A DNA stretch of 64,000 bases. It comes from Xiamenia xianingshaonis. Its GTDB lineage: Bacteria > Actinomycetota > Coriobacteriia > Coriobacteriales > Eggerthellaceae. The DNA lies in contig NZ_CP072829.1 of the NCBI RefSeq assembly GCF_017945865.1, positions 124,001-188,000 on the forward strand, given 5' to 3'. How positions within the stretch are numbered: position 1 is the first letter of the stretch. Below: more notes on the stretch, generated by a model. That model had not been told where the DNA came from. It was given only the letters and a program-made list of their open reading frames with translations, and made no database searches. The DNA is not shown here.

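Noticed and set aside
1-64000. RNA genes, insertion sequences, CRISPR arrays, promoters or terminators
   Set aside because: There is no non-coding stretch at all, and no tRNA-like, spacer-repeat or transposase-like sequence was seen in either strand. Repeats present are protein-level module repeats.

Overview
The whole 64 kb window lies inside one protein-coding gene. Frame +1 is open from the first base to the last: reading every 60-base line in that frame gives continuous, domain-like protein with no stop codon. That is at least 21,333 codons, or about 2.3 MDa at 110 Da per residue, and neither the start nor the stop of the gene is in the window. There is no intergenic DNA and no second gene, and I found no RNA gene, promoter, terminator, insertion sequence or CRISPR array. 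The very long reverse-strand frames are codon-aligned shadows of this gene.

The product looks like a giant extracellular bacterial surface protein. The evidence is PASTA-type repeats, DUF11-like adhesin modules, SdrD-B-like calcium-binding beta domains, paired C-H-H-C-Y motifs and alpha-helical stalks in an acidic chain rich in Asp, Asn, Thr and Tyr. The source is probably a high-GC Gram-positive gut commensal; I would guess Coriobacteriia (Eggerthellales), but this rests only on protein style and on GC-ending codons (17 of 20 codons end in G or C in 36001-36060). The signal peptide and anchor lie outside the window, so surface location is inferred.

Layout. 1-150: two tandem C-H-H-C-Y motifs. 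151-6660: beta modules, five PASTA-like repeats and a series of D-x-x-G beta hairpins. 6661-14250: irregular Tyr/Asn/His-rich beta modules with Cys/His clusters. 14251-15504: a 418-residue coiled coil. 15505-24120: more irregular modules, a low-GC island and a Y-V-P-V-T hairpin repeat. 24121-30530: long beta modules ending in a DUF11-like adhesin module. 30531-35031: the first SdrD-B-like domains with an embedded DUF11-like module and PASTA repeat. 35032-64000: a highly ordered super-repeat.

The super-repeat is the main discovery. Four diverged types of SdrD-B-like module, which I call S, P, Q and R, follow each other in fixed order over six cycles: SPQR, SPQR, SPQR, SPQR, S-QR, SPQ(R...). 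The fifth cycle lacks P. Each type has its own signature for the same structural strands. One loop after the Q-W-Y-Y-V-P strand ranges from about 3 to about 540 residues and holds helical domains or other inserts. The picture is a calcium-stiffened beta rod, microns long if extended, with helical arms projecting at particular cycles.
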